Shown: positions 10,109 to 17,684 of the stretch, piece by piece
Layout: each line of letters begins with the position of its first letter
How positions within the stretch are numbered: position 1 is the stretch's first letter
IMG/VR virus record: IMGVR_UViG_3300020410_001521
Span: 1-38,808 of that record
DNA length: 38,808 nt
DNA from: a virus
Strand: one strand, 5' to 3'
Notes under the pieces: model-generated
Seen by the model: the letters and a program-made list of their open reading frames with translations, nothing else
Told to the model about the DNA's origin: nothing
Databases searched by the model: none
Translations under genes and position numbers: made by a program

Positions 10109-10551
10109 GGATTACTGTTCACTGTGTTAGCCAGGATATTCGCCATTTTTCCGAGGTCGTAAGGATCGATTTCCTCGAAAAGTGCATAGAGTTCTTCGCC
10201 AATTGCATGCTGGCGATTTATCACTTCAATCGTAAAGGTCACACGCCACTTTGAACCCACTTCAATACTGGCTTTGATAGAACCATCAACAATTCGCAAT
10301 TCACCAGATTGCTTTACGTCACAATCAAAGTAGGTACCCAGAAAGACATCAGGGTTATTCTTGGCAAAAGTGATCAGTTCTTCATAATCAGATTCTTCAA
10401 CAAACACAGACACGCTGAATTTATCGTTTCTATTAACCTGTACAAGCCGCTGTCTTACGTGTTGGCTTAATGATGTTGTTCGAGATACTAAGGGCTCAGA
10501 GCTGTATGAGTAATCGCCTTTAAATGTGATATGTGCCGGCCATTGGTTCAT
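10105..10551 (-). CDS. Minor tail protein, unknown family
   Basis: A 148-aa protein without a recognised motif. It opens MNQWPAHITFKGDYSYSSEP, contains paired acidic blocks (EESDYEEL), and ends with a beta-strand block WRVTFTIEVINR and an acidic helix. The pattern and genome position (between the tape-measure-proximal M-like gene and the L-like gene) fit a structural part of the distal tail tip. Start and stop overlap both neighbours by 4 bp, so translation is coupled through the whole tip cluster. Confidence 0.65.
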   Translation of the reverse strand: MNQWPAHITFKGDYSYSSEPLVSRTTSLSQHVRQRLVQVNRNDKFSVSVFVEESDYEELITFAKNNPDVFLGTYFDCDVKQSGELRIVDGSIKASIEVGSKWRVTFTIEVINRQHAIGEELYALFEEIDPYDLGKMANILANTVNSNP

Positions 10552-10898
10552 TGTGCAATCTCAACTGAAAACGAAACAACGTAATCCATACTTTCTGTAA
10601 AGCTTACTGAGTAAGCCCCGTTTACTATTCTCATTTTTTGGTGTGTTGGGCCTGTTTTAGAAATGCTTTTACCATAAAACCAGTCAACGCCTTCGTTGTG
10701 TAAATCTCTGACAAAGTATTCAAATACCGGCAGCTGGGCGCCGAAGAGTTTTAACTGCACTGCTCTGATGGTAGATGCTCGTTTACTGCCTAAGCGCTGT
10801 ACTGAGTCACCAGGCATTCCGCTCGTAATGGTATTTAACTGAGTATCCTGCTGGGCAGAAAGGGTGCATGCAGGTAAATACGATGGATAATAAAGCAT
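10548..10898 (-). CDS. Distal tail / minor tail protein (lambda M-like position)
   Basis: A 116-aa protein placed immediately after the tape measure gene, the position of lambda gpM. It is beta-rich and ends in a strand pattern YSVSFTESMDYVVSFSVEIAQ. An internal WFYGKSISKTGP block precedes it. The ATG overlaps the tape measure stop (TAATG), showing translational coupling. The function is inferred from synteny: it would join the tail tube to the tip complex. No catalytic or metal-binding motif is visible. Confidence 0.65.
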   Translation of the reverse strand: MLYYPSYLPACTLSAQQDTQLNTITSGMPGDSVQRLGSKRASTIRAVQLKLFGAQLPVFEYFVRDLHNEGVDWFYGKSISKTGPTHQKMRIVNGAYSVSFTESMDYVVSFSVEIAQ

Positions 10899-13168
10899 TA
10901 ATACGCCGCAACCGGTTTTACATTTGATGATGAATGGAGGGCTTCACGGCTTTGGCTTGTGCTGTCTCGCATTTCACCAACAATAAGATGTAGTGCGCCG
11001 TCTCTGGTTAAGAATCGCGAACCCTCGCCAGAATAATTGTGTAAATGCACGTTGAAAACTGGCTGGGCATGTTGTGCTAACCCTTGATTCTTACCTGATG
11101 CAGTGGAATCAAGCTGCGACGTGTTGAATACTGCGCCGCCGTTACCGCCAAGTAAGAAGTTTCGACCACCCCATGACAGAACCTCTGGCTTGTTTCGTTC
11201 GCCTACCTCGACAATTGACTGGTTGCCAATCATACCGCCTTGTTCGAAACCAGCTACCCCAGATGCTTTTGCGGCATACAACGTACCTGCTGTAATAACA
11301 ACACCAGCTGCTGCTGCGCCAAGGAATGGGCCGGTAGGACCTAACCCAGCCAATGCGTTATACGCTTTCATTGCAGTATCGTATGTGTTTGTCCAAATGC
11401 TCTCGATTGAATTGCGCTTTTCTTCATCCAGTAGTGTTTGGCCTAAACTAATTGCAACCCTGGCATAACCCGCTTTTTTGCCTTCCATGCCATCGAAATA
11501 ACTGCCCATTACGCCTAACAATTCACTATAACCTTGCTTAATCTCTCGGTTACGTTGGTTCTCGATTTCAGCAAGTCGGGCATTGTGTTGAATAGTTAGC
11601 TGCTCATCAGCAAGTCTATATTCATTTTCAAGCTCACTCATTTGCTCAAGTTCTAACTTGAGAGCATAGAGCTTTGATGATTCGCTGTTTTCCGCCCAGG
11701 TTATAGCGCCATCTCCACCAGTTTCTTTTAGCGAAGATTTTTCGGCCTCTATTTTTTTCTTTAGATCAGTTACTGAGCCATAATGTTTTTCTAGTTCCAA
11801 AAATTCCTTTTCTAGTGCACTTTTTTGTCTTTCGAAGGCTCTGTTCTCTAATTCAGCTTCTTTCCCTTCTAACTCTAACTGAGCTTCGTAAATCTGCTGA
11901 TATTGGTTACGAGCACTGGTAACTAATGATTGTCCTTTAGCGGCAAACTCTTGTGCTTCTTGGGCGGCATTCTCTCTGGCTTTTTTTTCATCATCGATTA
12001 GCAGATCTTCTAAGCTAAGTCGGTTCTTTTTGGTTTGCTCTTCAGCTGCAACCTGAAACTTTTGTTGTACATCATCAATCCAGGTTTTTATCTTCTCTGA
12101 TGGCATGGGCTCATCGAGAAGATTTTGTAATTCCTGTCCGAGCTGATCAGTTGTGGCGTTAAATGAGTCTGCAAATGACTGTAAATTCTTAGCACCGGAT
12201 ACATCCAGGCCCAGCTTTTCAAGGAACCCTGCGCCCCACTGGCCAACGCTATTGAATAACTGAATCTGTGCATTCCATACTTCAGCCACCGCCTGGCGAA
12301 CAAGCATGAAGACAACTTGCAGGCCACGGCCCATATCAGATAGAAAGCCAATACCCTTAGCTACACCGACAACTACGTTTTGTGCAACTTGCCCAAAGCC
12401 GCCTGCTTCTTTAGCTGATTCTGTCCACATGTCTGATAGTGCGGCAATGATAGGGGCTGTTTCTGTGGCTAAGGCCTGCCCAAAACTATGCGTCGATTTT
12501 TGGGCGCGGTCAAAAGCATCGTTTGCCATTTCTACTTTGGCCGCATCGACTCTGTTAATGGCAAAGCCGAGTGCTTCGGCTTCGTCCATCATAGCTTTAA
12601 TGCCATCAGCGCCAAGGTTGAGTGTATTTAGGAGCTTTACACCCTCAGAATCGAAGAGTTTTTGAGTAAGGAATACTTTTTGCCCCTGGCTGCTGACATC
12701 CGCCATTTTCTCAGCAATTAATGCAAACTGCTCATCCGGGCTTTTGCTCTTAATTTCATCAATGGATATGCCCAGCTGGTCCAGCGCAACTTTAGCTTCA
12801 CCAGAGCCTGTTGCTGCCACTTGCCCAATCCGGCGCGTCATCCGTTGCAAGCCCATGTTCAGGGATTCTGTACTTGCGCCTGTTTGTTCTGCCGCGTGAT
12901 GCAGGCCGCTTAATGCCTGAGTGGTTAAGCCCAATCGGTCAGCCGTTTTTGCCTGCTGGTCTATAAATTGCGCGTTCTTAGTGTAAATGGCGGTAAACGC
13001 AGCAACACCGGCTACACCAAAACCGGCCATCACTTTAGCGGAAGAATTCACCATTTTCCGGGTTTTATTTGCCCAGTGTTCAGTATTCTTGTTCGCTTTT
13101 CGTAGCTCAGCAGTCAGCTTTGCACTTTTACCGATCAAGTCGATAGTGAGTGTTGCTATTGTCGCCAT
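10898..13168 (-). CDS. Tail tape measure protein
   Basis: A 756-aa tape measure protein that sets tail length and is extruded during DNA injection. The first 60 residues are helical with a KTRKMVNSSAKVMAGFGVAG segment leading into a hydrophobic stretch (about 47-62). The central 390-560 region is strongly coiled-coil, rich in E, Q, K and L. A hydrophobic glycine-alanine segment (about 618-645) is followed by the family's GFEQGGMIGNQSIVEVGERNKPEVL-type C-terminal block (about 652 onwards). It follows the tail chaperone fusion with a TAAATG junction. At 756 residues it predicts a tail somewhat shorter than lambda's 853-residue gpH would give. Confidence 0.93.
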   Translation of the reverse strand: MATIATLTIDLIGKSAKLTAELRKANKNTEHWANKTRKMVNSSAKVMAGFGVAGVAAFTAIYTKNAQFIDQQAKTADRLGLTTQALSGLHHAAEQTGASTESLNMGLQRMTRRIGQVAATGSGEAKVALDQLGISIDEIKSKSPDEQFALIAEKMADVSSQGQKVFLTQKLFDSEGVKLLNTLNLGADGIKAMMDEAEALGFAINRVDAAKVEMANDAFDRAQKSTHSFGQALATETAPIIAALSDMWTESAKEAGGFGQVAQNVVVGVAKGIGFLSDMGRGLQVVFMLVRQAVAEVWNAQIQLFNSVGQWGAGFLEKLGLDVSGAKNLQSFADSFNATTDQLGQELQNLLDEPMPSEKIKTWIDDVQQKFQVAAEEQTKKNRLSLEDLLIDDEKKARENAAQEAQEFAAKGQSLVTSARNQYQQIYEAQLELEGKEAELENRAFERQKSALEKEFLELEKHYGSVTDLKKKIEAEKSSLKETGGDGAITWAENSESSKLYALKLELEQMSELENEYRLADEQLTIQHNARLAEIENQRNREIKQGYSELLGVMGSYFDGMEGKKAGYARVAISLGQTLLDEEKRNSIESIWTNTYDTAMKAYNALAGLGPTGPFLGAAAAGVVITAGTLYAAKASGVAGFEQGGMIGNQSIVEVGERNKPEVLSWGGRNFLLGGNGGAVFNTSQLDSTASGKNQGLAQHAQPVFNVHLHNYSGEGSRFLTRDGALHLIVGEMRDSTSQSREALHSSSNVKPVAAY

Positions 13169-13746
13169 TTACGTTGGTCTCTTATTTTTCCGCCATGGGC
13201 AGGTGTTTAAGAATGCTTCGGTGTCGCGCCGCTTTTGCTCTTTCTCGATTTCTCGTTGCCTGCTTCTGTCAAAGGTCAGGCCCATTTTCAGCCCTTGGTG
13301 GACTAATCGAAGTTCGAGTTCTTCAGCCGGTAAGCGTTGCCGCAGGTCGTAGAGTGAGCAACCCAAGTTATCTGCCAGATTGCAGAGTGCGGCTAACTCG
13401 GGCTGCTCTTTTAGTTTTTTTCAATAGCTTCGAGGTTGTCTTGCTTTAGGTCGATAAAGAACAACCCGGTACTATAAATCATGGCAAGTTGATGGGTATC
13501 AAGCAGGTTGGGTAACTTCGCTGCTTCTTTATCATTAAACTCACCGTGTAGCATGTAATAGATATTCCGCTGTGCAACTTTTTCCAATTTTTTAAAGTCG
13601 GCCTGGTCTTCGCTGAACAGCTCTTTGGCTCTGGCTTCATCAACTGCCGGTAAACGGTGAAGTTTCATTTTACCAATGCCGGGAATATCAAATTCGCGCG
13701 AGGAAGTGGCTAACTCCCCCGCCATAATTTGCGCTGCTGTGATCAT
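13169..13746 (-). CDS. Tail assembly chaperone, GT-like product of -1 frameshift
   Basis: The frameshift product of about 192 aa: 111 residues of the G-like frame followed by 81 residues of the -1 frame (13414 down to 13169). After slippage on A-AAA-AAC the frame reads on without a stop through LKEQPELAALCNLADNL into the basic helical domain (RSRQREIEKEQKRRD) and ends at TAA 13169-13171, immediately before the tape measure ATG. The downstream frame has no convincing start of its own, since the only candidate is a TTG at 13366. A cysteine at the start of the T-like part and the CPWRKNKRP tail are notable. In lambda the T domain recruits tube subunits to the tape measure. Confidence 0.8.
13411..13746 (-). 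CDS. Tail assembly chaperone, G-like short product
   Basis: The zero-frame product of 111 aa (ATG 13746; AAGGT 8 nt upstream; a TTG 6 nt further up is less likely). It is the equivalent of lambda gpG, a soluble chaperone that coats the tape measure during tail assembly and is absent from the virion. It is acidic and helical (ARAKELFSEDQADFKKLEKV). The gene stops at TAA 13411-13413 directly after the slippery heptamer A-AAA-AAC, so a fraction of ribosomes should continue in the -1 frame. The location between tube and tape measure genes is the standard one. Confidence 0.82.
   Translation of the reverse strand: MITAAQIMAGELATSSREFDIPGIGKMKLHRLPAVDEARAKELFSEDQADFKKLEKVAQRNIYYMLHGEFNDKEAAKLPNLLDTHQLAMIYSTGLFFIDLKQDNLEAIEKN
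13414..13420 (-). promoter_or_regulatory. Programmed -1 frameshift site A-AAA-AAC
   Basis: On the minus strand the codons read ATT GAA AAA AAC TAA. The heptamer A AAA AAC is in the correct phase (X XXY YYZ) and is followed at once by the zero-frame stop. A possible stimulatory hairpin starts 7 nt downstream: GCA pairs with TGC, a bulge follows, then GAGT pairs with ACTC around a 7-nt loop. The -1 frame is open from here to 13169. The site, its phase and the open frame are seen directly; the efficiency is unknown. Confidence 0.85.
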
Positions 13747-13757
13747 CAACAATTACC

Positions 13758-14219
13758 TTATGCTGCTGGTAGGGTAGAGAACGCAACTTGTTGTAGCTTG
13801 CCGATACAGCCGAACATCTGTTTACCCGATTCCTTGCCAGATTCACCACTGAAGTGATCTTGCGGTAAAAAGACGACATCCTGAACTTCACCACTGGCTC
13901 GAATTACTTTAATGGTGATGGAATCGCGAGCTTTCACCAATGTTGTAAATGCGGCCTGGCTTGCATCGCCCGGTTTATGACGAAATGCAAGCTCAAAGTC
14001 CTGGTCTTCAGGTAATGCACGTTTGTGGTAGCTGCGATTGGCAGCGGCTATGTCGGTGTCATCTTCGTATTGGTCACCAGAGTTGATTTGTGGGATAACA
14101 TCCAAACCAGGCAAAAATGTATCAACGGTACCAATGCCGCTTGAGCAAAATTGCAATGTGGAAAGGTGTGAATCAACGGTATCAGCTGCTGGGCCTGTTA
14201 CTGGAGTTGGATCTGGCAT
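13758..14219 (-). CDS. Major tail tube protein
   Basis: A 153-aa protein in the tail tube position, between the tail terminator gene and the chaperone genes. It has the family layout: a short Pro-rich N-terminus, a conserved LPGLDVIPQI turn, a DYEDDTDIAA-like acidic loop, an RSYHKRALPEDQDFEL strand-turn-strand and a C-terminal FSGESGKESGKQMFG loop preceding the last strand. It forms hexameric rings around the tape measure protein. The assignment rests on size, beta-rich composition and synteny. Confidence 0.8.
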   Translation of the reverse strand: MPDPTPVTGPAADTVDSHLSTLQFCSSGIGTVDTFLPGLDVIPQINSGDQYEDDTDIAAANRSYHKRALPEDQDFELAFRHKPGDASQAAFTTLVKARDSITIKVIRASGEVQDVVFLPQDHFSGESGKESGKQMFGCIGKLQQVAFSTLPAA

Positions 14220-14222
14220 GGT

Positions 14223-14609
14223 TTATACCTCTTTATAGTAAAAAACATAATCTAATGACTCACGGTATAAACCAGAGTCGGTTTCAAAATCGGGTAAACG
14301 GCTTTCTTTTTTTGCGAACTGCACTTTTATTGATGTGTCAGCAAAGCCTTTTTTGTTAAAGATATTATCTATCGCTTTTGCTATGGCCTGTGCAGTTGGC
14401 GGGTTTTGGCTGTAGCAATCAAACTGAATTGCCGCTTCACTTTGATTATTTTCGAGTTGCACTTCTATTGGCGTTTCGTCACTGATGACTCGCAGTAACA
14501 CATAGTTGTCTTGAGAGTTGTGCTTAGTTGTTAAGTGAAATTTACTACCAATTAGAGCCCTTAATTCGTTTGAATTAAGGGCATGTTCTCGAATGCTGTT
14601 TTCTATCAT
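14223..14609 (-). CDS. Tail terminator / completion protein (DUF3168-like)
   Basis: A 128-aa protein placed between the HK97 gp10-like gene and the tube gene, the site of the tail terminator (lambda gpU-like, often DUF3168). It begins with a helix (MIENSIREHALNSNELRALIG) and continues with strands and a QFDCYSQNPPTAQAIAKAID block that matches the family strand-loop-helix. It caps the finished tail so it can join the head. Its ATG overlaps the stop of the upstream gene by 4 bp. Confidence 0.7.
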   Translation of the reverse strand: MIENSIREHALNSNELRALIGSKFHLTTKHNSQDNYVLLRVISDETPIEVQLENNQSEAAIQFDCYSQNPPTAQAIAKAIDNIFNKKGFADTSIKVQFAKKESRLPDFETDSGLYRESLDYVFYYKEV

Positions 14610-15112
14610 TTGGATTGGTACTTTTTCGCAATGCGGTTTTGGGCCAATTTGATTTTCCTGGCCAACCGGCGATTGATAACGGTGACTGAAGCCTGTTTTT
14701 TCTTTCGAAATGAATTGCGAATAAACGGTTTTTGTTTAGTTCGTGATGTGCCGTACTCTACTTGCACTATGTAGGGCACTTTAAACACACCGGCTTTGAC
14801 CAGCGAAACAACATTCTTACCAAACTTTCGTGTGACATTAGCCTTTCTGTTTGTGCTGGCTCTAACTTTAATACGTGATTTCAAGAAACCAGGGCGGATT
14901 TCTACCTTTGAACCGCTTTTAGTTTTCACAATGCGGTTGAATTCTGATTCAGGTGCATCCTTACGCATTGTGTCTTCAAACTCTTTTGCGCCATCGCGCA
15001 GTGCACTGGTCATCATTCCGGTGGCTTTCTTTGCGCCAACTTCCTTTCCAATTTCGACCAAAGCCTTTTCCATGGCTTTTAATCCTTGAATATCAATACC
15101 AGTTTCAAGCAT
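14606..15112 (-). CDS. HK97 gp10-like tail completion protein
   Basis: A 168-aa basic protein of the HK97 gp10 / minor-tail type. It opens with a helix GLKAMEKALVEIGKEVG followed by ALRDGAKEFEDTMRKDAP. A strand pair is followed by the family's VEYGTSRTKQKPFIRNSF motif (about 130-147). The C-terminus is very lysine- and arginine-rich. It acts at the head-tail interface or in tail completion. It overlaps both neighbours by 4-8 bp inside the head-tail joining cluster. Confidence 0.83.
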   Translation of the reverse strand: MLETGIDIQGLKAMEKALVEIGKEVGAKKATGMMTSALRDGAKEFEDTMRKDAPESEFNRIVKTKSGSKVEIRPGFLKSRIKVRASTNRKANVTRKFGKNVVSLVKAGVFKVPYIVQVEYGTSRTKQKPFIRNSFRKKKQASVTVINRRLARKIKLAQNRIAKKYQSK

Positions 15113-15434
15113 CGGTAATTTCTCTTGCCTGTATTAGCGTTACCGTATTTGCAAAATCCACATTGAGGGGCTTACCAACAATTTCGTAAAACGTATTCTT
15201 ATGCTTTATGCGGTGTTTGGCGGTGATTCTCTGAGAAAAATGGCATTTTATTGTGTAGGTAATTTCACCTAAAACCCTGCCGCTGAGTTCAGTTTCATTA
15301 GATGTGCCAGTCTCAATACTTGCCCATTTGCTGAAGTCGTCTTTCCAGTTAATGACGTTATAGCCATCTTCGCTAATAACTTGTTTTTGAAACGTGACGC
15401 GGTTTCTAAGTTGCCCTGCTGGTAATTGCTTCAC
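15105..15434 (-). CDS. Head closure / head-tail adaptor protein
   Basis: A 109-aa protein of the phage head-tail joining family (SPP1 gp16-like; Pfam Phage_H_T_join). The family signature is present: MKQLPAGQLRNRVTFQK at the N-terminus, then a W-containing WASIETGTSN strand, then IKCHFSQRITAKHRIKHKN. The C-terminal FYEIVGKPLNVD is typical as well. It plugs the connector after packaging. The start is a GTG that overlaps the stop of the upstream gene (GTGA). Confidence 0.85.
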   Translation of the reverse strand: MKQLPAGQLRNRVTFQKQVISEDGYNVINWKDDFSKWASIETGTSNETELSGRVLGEITYTIKCHFSQRITAKHRIKHKNTFYEIVGKPLNVDFANTVTLIQAREITDA

Positions 15435-16039
15435 AATAATTCCACCGTTAGTTCTTCACAAATTGCTTTAAATGCATTTGGCACAGAATGCAGTTGCACT
15501 GGCGCGGTGTCTTCACGGTTGCGGAACCAGTCTGTTACTAACACTAAAATAGCCTGCTTAGCTAACTGGTAGCTGTCTGGGTCTATGATGTTGTCGTTAT
15601 CAATTTTGTTATCTGTTACTAAGGCGTGACCCATTACGCATTCGATTTGAATTGCGTCAGCTACCTTAAATCCCGGGGCAGGCCATGAACCACCAAGTTT
15701 TGGTGCAATCTTCGCTTTTAGGCCGTGGTGAATTACGCGGTATTCAGAGGCTGCTAACGTAACCAACTCACCTTGATTGTTGATGTACTTAATAGAATTG
15801 ATGCTCTGCAGAGGGGTGTACGGCAATTCAATTTCGCACGGAAACTTTGGTAAGGCGAACTGCCAGGTTTGTTGAACCAGAAAACGGCCAGTACGTTTTT
15901 CAAAGCGTTTACGGGCCCGGGCTATCATTGGCTTGATTACATCTGCATGATCATGGTCAGCATAAGCATGATCAAACACTTCCTGAAGTGTAACCGGTTC
16001 AACGGTGGGTGCATTAATAACTCTGCAGAGCATATTCAC
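15431..16039 (-). CDS. Head-tail connector (gp6-like adaptor)
   Basis: A 202-aa protein of the HK97 gp6 / SPP1 gp15 adaptor type. It contains an EPVTLQEVFDHAYADHDHAD helix, the KRFEKRTGRFLVQQTW block (about 46-61) and the downstream PYTPLQSINSIKYIN turn. The C-terminal helices follow (YQLAKQAILVLVTDWFRNRED). This is the shared order of connector proteins that bind under the portal. The start is GTG 16039 or ATG 16033; neither has a strong Shine-Dalgarno. Confidence 0.85.
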   Translation of the reverse strand: MNMLCRVINAPTVEPVTLQEVFDHAYADHDHADVIKPMIARARKRFEKRTGRFLVQQTWQFALPKFPCEIELPYTPLQSINSIKYINNQGELVTLAASEYRVIHHGLKAKIAPKLGGSWPAPGFKVADAIQIECVMGHALVTDNKIDNDNIIDPDSYQLAKQAILVLVTDWFRNREDTAPVQLHSVPNAFKAICEELTVELL

Positions 16040-16044
16040 AGTGA

Positions 16045-16302
16045 TTACTCGTCTTTACCTGTTGAGCCAGAGTCAGTGTCGTCACTGTCTTCTGAATCAG
16101 GCTTGTCCAGGTCAATTACTTCTTCTTTCAAGGTTTTTGTGCAGTAATCGATACCAGCTTTGTCAGACGAAAGCTGCCCAGCATCAACAAGCGGTTTTAA
16201 CAGCGCTTCGTCACCTTTAACCAGCTTGTTTGGTTGAATTTCCTGACCCGCGATAATGGTTGCCACGAGAACGCGGCAGAGAAGCTTTTTGGTTGTTGCC
16301 AT
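16045..16302 (-). CDS. Small hypothetical protein after the capsid gene
   Basis: An 85-aa protein with a basic N-terminal half and a very acidic C-terminus (LDKPDSEDSDDTDSGSTGKDE type). Such proteins often sit between capsid and connector genes in HK97-like phages, and their role is unknown. The middle part (QEIQPNKLVKGDEALLKPLVDAGQLS) resembles the small domain of head-accessory proteins. It starts just after the terminator that follows the capsid gene (16334-16362), so it may need antitermination or its own start to be transcribed. Confidence 0.65.
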   Translation of the reverse strand: MATTKKLLCRVLVATIIAGQEIQPNKLVKGDEALLKPLVDAGQLSSDKAGIDYCTKTLKEEVIDLDKPDSEDSDDTDSGSTGKDE

Positions 16303-16333
16303 GGTGGTTTGCTCTTAATGAATGAAGTTAAAC

Positions 16334-16362
16334 AAAAACACCCCGGTATAGGCCGAGGTGTT
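16334..16362 (-). terminator. Intrinsic terminator after the capsid gene
   Basis: On the minus strand a 10-bp stem (AACACCTCGG paired with CCGGGGTGTT, one G-T pair) closes a 6-nt loop and is followed by a short T tract (TTTTTG). It begins 20 bp after the capsid stop. It would reduce expression of the connector and tail genes relative to the capsid. Confidence 0.8.
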
Positions 16363-16381
16363 AGCCGTTTACAATGCGCTA

Positions 16382-17626
16382 TTAAGACGCGCTGTTTTGG
16401 TAGTATTTAACTGCGCCGCCTACATCAATAAAGCGACCACCAGAGCGCATCATTGCCAGGAAGCCAACCTGACCCTTACGAGCATAGGCTGAATCGGTAA
16501 ATCGGAAGAACAGGATTTGCATAACGTCACGGATTACGTATTTGCTCATGTCACCAAAGGCAATGGACTTAGCGTTTGCGGCCATTTGCGCCATATGTTG
16601 GTTAATAACGTACTGGTAGCCGTTGATAGTCGGTGGAGCACCAACGTCATGGCCAGGTAACCAGATAGGGCGGCCTTGACTGTCTTTCTTCTTCTTCAAT
16701 ACTTTCAGCGTACCGTCATGGAACATGAACGCGCAGTTGCCACTGGCACGATAAGCAGGATCAACGCTGTGCTCTAAATCAGTCAGGTCGTCAAAGTCCA
16801 CATCGGTTGTTTTACCTGTAACACCAACTTTACCACTTGAGATACCAGCAATCAGGCCGTGTGGTTGGCTGGTACCGGTACCATTAATAAAATAGTTCTC
16901 GGTAGAACGTCCCAGACGTTGACCAATGCGGTCATTAACATAGCCTTCCAGATCAAACAGACTGTCCTGCAGTAATTCAAATGGTACCGCAATAACTTTC
17001 GAGCTGAACTTGTAGGTGTCGATGGCCAGTGTGCCGAATGAAGTATCTTCATCAGCTGCTGTGCTATTTTCGCCAAGAATTTCGCCAGCTTCACTGGTTG
17101 CATCTGCGGTAGGAAAGTTCATAGATGAACCGGTAGCAGACTGAATAACCGTGGCAACATTGCGCATGCCGCCATAGGCTTTCATTGCCTGAGAAATGCC
17201 CGGAGCCATTTCAGTTTCAGTTAAATAGCCACCTTCTGAGCCCGTTCCTGTACTCATGGTGTTGCGTGGGCTATTCACTTTAGCGGCCATGATTGCGCGT
17301 TGTTCTTCAGTCATGGCTGAAGGGCCACCCACTAACCAGGCTTTGAATGCATCTTTTTCCTGAGTCGTTAAAGCGGTTGCTTCATCAATACTGATACCTT
17401 CCTGGTCAGCTCGTTGTTGATTACTCAGTGCATTGGATGCCTGAATATCCAATACTTTTTGCTCTCGCTCTAAGTCAGCATCCAATTTAGCGATATCATT
17501 GACCATATTTTCATATTTGGTCTGATGCTCTGGGGTCCACTCCTGATCCTTGGGGTGGTCTGAAACTAATGCTTTTAACTCTGCAGCGAGTTTATTACGC
17601 TGCTGGCGCTTTGCTTGAAATGACAT
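16382..17626 (-). CDS. Major capsid protein, HK97 fold
   Basis: A 414-aa HK97-fold capsid protein. Residues 1-90 form a charged helical scaffold-like delta domain (EHQTKYENMVNDIAKLDADLEREQKVL). The capsid body begins near a STGTGSEGGYLTETEM block (about 126-141), the usual start of the mature protein after protease cleavage. The SSKVIAVPFELLQDSLFDLEGYV-type E-loop/spine block and the RPIWLPGH...INGYQYVI P-domain follow. I chose ATG 17626 because TAAAGGAAATAACT precedes it; the frame continues 7 codons upstream without a better start. It is flanked on both sides by terminators. Confidence 0.93.
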   Translation of the reverse strand: MSFQAKRQQRNKLAAELKALVSDHPKDQEWTPEHQTKYENMVNDIAKLDADLEREQKVLDIQASNALSNQQRADQEGISIDEATALTTQEKDAFKAWLVGGPSAMTEEQRAIMAAKVNSPRNTMSTGTGSEGGYLTETEMAPGISQAMKAYGGMRNVATVIQSATGSSMNFPTADATSEAGEILGENSTAADEDTSFGTLAIDTYKFSSKVIAVPFELLQDSLFDLEGYVNDRIGQRLGRSTENYFINGTGTSQPHGLIAGISSGKVGVTGKTTDVDFDDLTDLEHSVDPAYRASGNCAFMFHDGTLKVLKKKKDSQGRPIWLPGHDVGAPPTINGYQYVINQHMAQMAANAKSIAFGDMSKYVIRDVMQILFFRFTDSAYARKGQVGFLAMMRSGGRFIDVGGAVKYYQNSAS

Positions 17627-17645
17627 AGTTATTTCCTTTAGGTAC

Positions 17646-17665
17646 AAAAAAGCCCCTTTCGGGGC
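17646..17665 (-). terminator. Terminator-like hairpin just upstream of the capsid gene
   Basis: On the minus strand GCCCC-GAAA-GGGGC is followed by six T residues, a textbook intrinsic terminator with a GNRA-type tetraloop. It lies between the protease stop (17685) and the capsid start (17626), leaving only about 20 bp before the capsid ATG. No promoter fits in that gap. Confidence 0.85.
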
Positions 17666-17684
17666 GGTGTGTTAGCCAGCAGGG

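Noticed and set aside
12306-12665. 119-codon plus-strand ORF inside the tape measure gene
   Set aside because: It lies fully antisense to a clear tape measure protein, has no ribosome binding site and its product is compositionally a mirror of the real frame.
13169-13366. Independent 65-aa gene starting at TTG 13366
   Set aside because: No ribosome binding site. The frame is open back to the slippery heptamer, so the frameshift reading explains it better.
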